A stretch of DNA of 64,000 nt from the NCBI RefSeq assembly GCF_007431345.1, contig NZ_CP041730.1:2170001-2234000 (forward strand). Reading direction: 5' to 3'. Numbering within the stretch: the stretch's first letter is position 1; every line of letters starts with the position of its first letter. The position numbers were made by a program, and so were the translations under genes. The DNA is from Chitinimonas arctica. GTDB lineage: Bacteria; Pseudomonadota; Gammaproteobacteria; Burkholderiales; Chitinimonadaceae. Below, piece after piece: positions 62,687 through 64,000 of this stretch. The notes under the pieces were generated by a model. That model made no database searches. It was not told where the DNA came from and saw only the letters and a program-made list of their open reading frames with translations.

Positions 62687-63190
62687 CTAAGTTGCTTCCA
62701 GCGCACCTTGCGCACGTATCCAGGCCTGCAGGTCGATCAATTGTCGTTCGTTTTCTTTGGCTGCTTCGTAGTTGCGGACGAGGACGCGAAGGGCATCATC
62801 GCTTGTAAAGTCGCTGGCGCTCGCATCAAGGATGCAGGCGGTATCGGGAAGGCCGGACAGCGCGCCGGCGTCGTGCTGGCACACCCAGCTACGATCCAGG
62901 CGAGCAACAAGCCGAGCAGGGTTCGCGACATAGCGGATGATTTCCTTTTCAATGGTTCGGTAGACGAGTCGGTCACGGGTGCGGCCGGTTTCATGAGCGA
63001 CGGCGATCGCGTTCGATACGGCGGCCTGCCGGCGCTCGATCTTGACGACCCGCAGCATGCTGTCGCGGTCGGCTGCCACGGCGGCGAGTTGCTCCGCCCT
63101 GGCACCCTTCACATACCCAGCAGCGAATAGCGCGACGCAGAGCAAGCCCATGGCCAGGATGCGATAGGGCCAAGGGATCAGGCTAAACAT
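62687..63190 (-). CDS. Phage Rz-like inner-membrane spanin
   Basis: This 167-residue protein has an N-terminal membrane anchor (ILAMGLLCVALFAAGYVKGA) and a periplasmic coiled coil (QLAAVAADRDSMLRVVKIER, ALRVLVRNYEAAKENERQLI), as in i-spanins that fuse inner and outer membranes at lysis. The start at MFSLIPWPY (63190) overlaps the endolysin gene by eight bases; longer readings only cross that gene. A second gene is embedded in another frame (62737-62931). It is the last gene of the lysis cassette. The 178 bases before the next gene hold no clear feature. Confidence 0.82.
   Translation of the reverse strand: MFSLIPWPYRILAMGLLCVALFAAGYVKGARAEQLAAVAADRDSMLRVVKIERRQAAVSNAIAVAHETGRTRDRLVYRTIEKEIIRYVANPARLVARLDRSWVCQHDAGALSGLPDTACILDASASDFTSDDALRVLVRNYEAAKENERQLIDLQAWIRAQGALEAT
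62737..62931 (-). CDS. Embedded Rz1-like outer-membrane lipoprotein spanin
   Basis: This 64-residue product is encoded entirely inside the Rz gene in a different frame. It has a signal sequence and lipobox (LLGLLLAWIVAGCAS), then a proline-containing short periplasmic part (PARCPAFPIPPASLM). Nested Rz/Rz1 pairs with this layout are well known in phages. The start is the ATG just before SRTLLG. Confidence 0.75.
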   Translation of the reverse strand: MSRTLLGLLLAWIVAGCASTTPARCPAFPIPPASLMRAPATLQAMMPFASSSATTKQPKKTNDN

Positions 63191-63695
63191 GGCTCTTGCC
63201 CTCGCATAAGGCGCGTTCCCGTGCCCGTCGATTGGCCAGGCCCTTTGAGTAGGTCTTGCCGCCGGTCTTCGGGTCGGTGATATACGACCAGGCCGGTTGC
63301 CCGGCATCGTTGGTCTGGATGGCGCGGCATGCCCTTGGCCAGTCCCCTTGTCGGGCGTAGCGTGCGGCGGCCGAACCACAGGCGCCAGCCGTGCCGACGT
63401 TGTAGGCAAACACGGTCAGCGCGGCGGCCTGGTGCGGTGCCATTGGCACGTCTATGCATTGGGCGACGGCGCTGTAGTAGTCGGTCAGCTCTTCACGTAA
63501 CCAGGTGTTGCAGGTCTCATCGCTGTAGGTCGCCCCCAGTTTGACCTTGGGGCCGGTCTGGCCCATGCAAGCGGTGGGTATGCGGGCAATGTCGAGATAG
63601 GTCTTGTTGCGCTTGCCTTCGAGCTGGGCGGTCAGCGGGAAGGCAATGGCCAGGACGGCAACCACGGCGCCCGTTATGGCGCGTTTATTTTCCAT
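63183..63695 (-). CDS. Phage endolysin, GH24 lysozyme with an N-terminal signal-anchor
   Basis: This 170-residue muramidase has an N-terminal weakly hydrophobic helix (AITGAVVAVLAIAFPLTA), as in signal-arrest-release endolysins. The T4-lysozyme-type catalytic block follows: Glu in QLEGKRN, Asp in TYLDIARIP and the Thr after it. QAAALTVFAYNVGTAGACGS is the conserved helix of the family. The start at MENKRAI (63695) was chosen because it places the helix at the N-terminus; it overlaps the holin gene by 11 bases. Confidence 0.88.
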   Translation of the reverse strand: MENKRAITGAVVAVLAIAFPLTAQLEGKRNKTYLDIARIPTACMGQTGPKVKLGATYSDETCNTWLREELTDYYSAVAQCIDVPMAPHQAAALTVFAYNVGTAGACGSAAARYARQGDWPRACRAIQTNDAGQPAWSYITDPKTGGKTYSKGLANRRARERALCEGKSHV

Positions 63696-63879
63696 CGTTC
63701 TTTTCCTTCCCGCGCCACCAGCGCAAGTATCTCGGGACAAGCAGGACGATTTGCAGGGCCAGGTAGAGCAGCGTTGCCACGGCTACCCAATCGTTGAGCG
63801 TTAGGCCGCTCAGCACCCAGCCGCCGACGGCGGGGGTTGCCTTGACGACTGCCGGTCCGAAGTCTTCGTTTGGCGTCAT
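63685..63879 (-). CDS. Phage holin-like small membrane protein
   Basis: This 64-residue protein has one clear membrane helix (WVAVATLLYLALQIVLLVP) preceded by a weaker hydrophobic stretch, and a strongly basic C-terminus (RYLRWWRGKEKNDGK). Size, charge tail and position directly before the endolysin gene fit a holin. It overlaps its upstream neighbour by four bases (ATGA). Confidence 0.75.
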   Translation of the reverse strand: MTPNEDFGPAVVKATPAVGGWVLSGLTLNDWVAVATLLYLALQIVLLVPRYLRWWRGKEKNDGK

Positions 63880-64000
63880 GCGCTTCCCTCTACGGTTGCT
63901 GGCGAGACTTCCGCCGGCGTGGTGGACTGGGCTTGCTCCAGTTGGGCAATACGTTGCAGGGCGCCTTCCAGCTGGACGTGTGCCGTGGCGAGCGCAGTGC
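63876..64000 (-). CDS. Partial phage protein, C-terminal end only
   Basis: Forty-one codons up to a TGA that overlaps the holin ATG are visible, with a coiled-coil-like segment (HVQLEGALQRIAQLEQAQ) and a polar tail. The remainder lies outside the window. No family can be named. Confidence 0.6.
   Translation of the reverse strand, partial: TALATAHVQLEGALQRIAQLEQAQSTTPAEVSPATVEGSA

Larger units (their letters stand above)
54682..64000. mobile_element. Integrated element, probably a prophage, running off the right edge
   Basis: It begins at a split tRNA-Pro, carries Rhs cargo and ends, within the window, with a holin-endolysin-spanin cassette on the same strand. No integrase, capsid or tail gene is inside the window, so the phage type and the other border are unseen. 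Confidence 0.65.

Noticed and set aside
1..64000. CRISPR arrays, rRNA genes and insertion sequences
   Set aside because: No regular repeat-spacer pattern, rRNA signature or transposase gene was found on either strand.

Overview
The window comes from a high-GC betaproteobacterium. The evidence is a PilGHIJ-ChpA twitching cluster, ResB/CcsB system II cytochrome c maturation, and an XrtB-type exosortase/exopolysaccharide locus with PEP-CTERM proteins. Neisseriales or Burkholderiales relatives are likely, but the genus is an inference and no rRNA is present.

Left part (1-23.2 kb), mostly core genes: a partial TIGR04222-like membrane protein facing glycerol-3-phosphate dehydrogenase (glpD); a minus-strand chemosensory operon pilG-pilH-pilI-pilJ-chpA; the GTPase gene engB; cytochrome c4 followed by resB-ccsB; rsmE; a thioredoxin-like protein; and a gabT-gabD GABA catabolic operon with a striking palindromic operator.

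Middle part (23.2-53 kb), one large exopolysaccharide/exosortase B locus. On the left, on the minus strand, are the LuxR-type regulator epsA overlapping the priming sugar-phosphate transferase, and an exosortase-associated TIGR03790 protein. The plus-strand run is epsL, epsD-E-F-G (assembly and export), xrtB-epsI, a flippase, a pyruvyl-transferase-like enzyme, an O-antigen-ligase/polymerase-like protein, a glycoside hydrolase, two glycosyltransferases, ugd, a DUF1972 glycosyltransferase, rfbB, rfbA, a sugar nucleotidyltransferase and manC. Two small PEP-CTERM proteins follow, then a convergent phosphomannomutase/phosphoglucomutase. Together these supply UDP-GlcA, GDP-Man and a dTDP-4-keto-6-deoxyhexose, build and flip a repeat unit, polymerise and export it. 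XrtB probably processes the two PEP-CTERM proteins. A 16-bp dyad occurs upstream of epsD and of both PEP-CTERM genes and probably ties them into one regulon.

Right part (53-64 kb), accessory DNA: a Fic-domain protein behind duplicated 20-bp repeats, then the 3' half of a tRNA-Pro(CGG) with its terminator. That tRNA half is best read as an attachment site. From there to the window edge is an integrated element, probably a prophage whose lysis genes (holin, SAR endolysin, Rz, embedded Rz1) lie at the right edge. Between the attachment site and the lysis genes is a minus-strand Rhs locus: two exported accessory proteins, a short Rhs protein with its own Sec signal peptide, its presumed immunity gene, and two displaced Rhs C-terminal toxin cassettes, each followed by its own presumed immunity gene and preceded by copies of a ~170-bp repeat. 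This Rhs locus is the most unusual part of the window.
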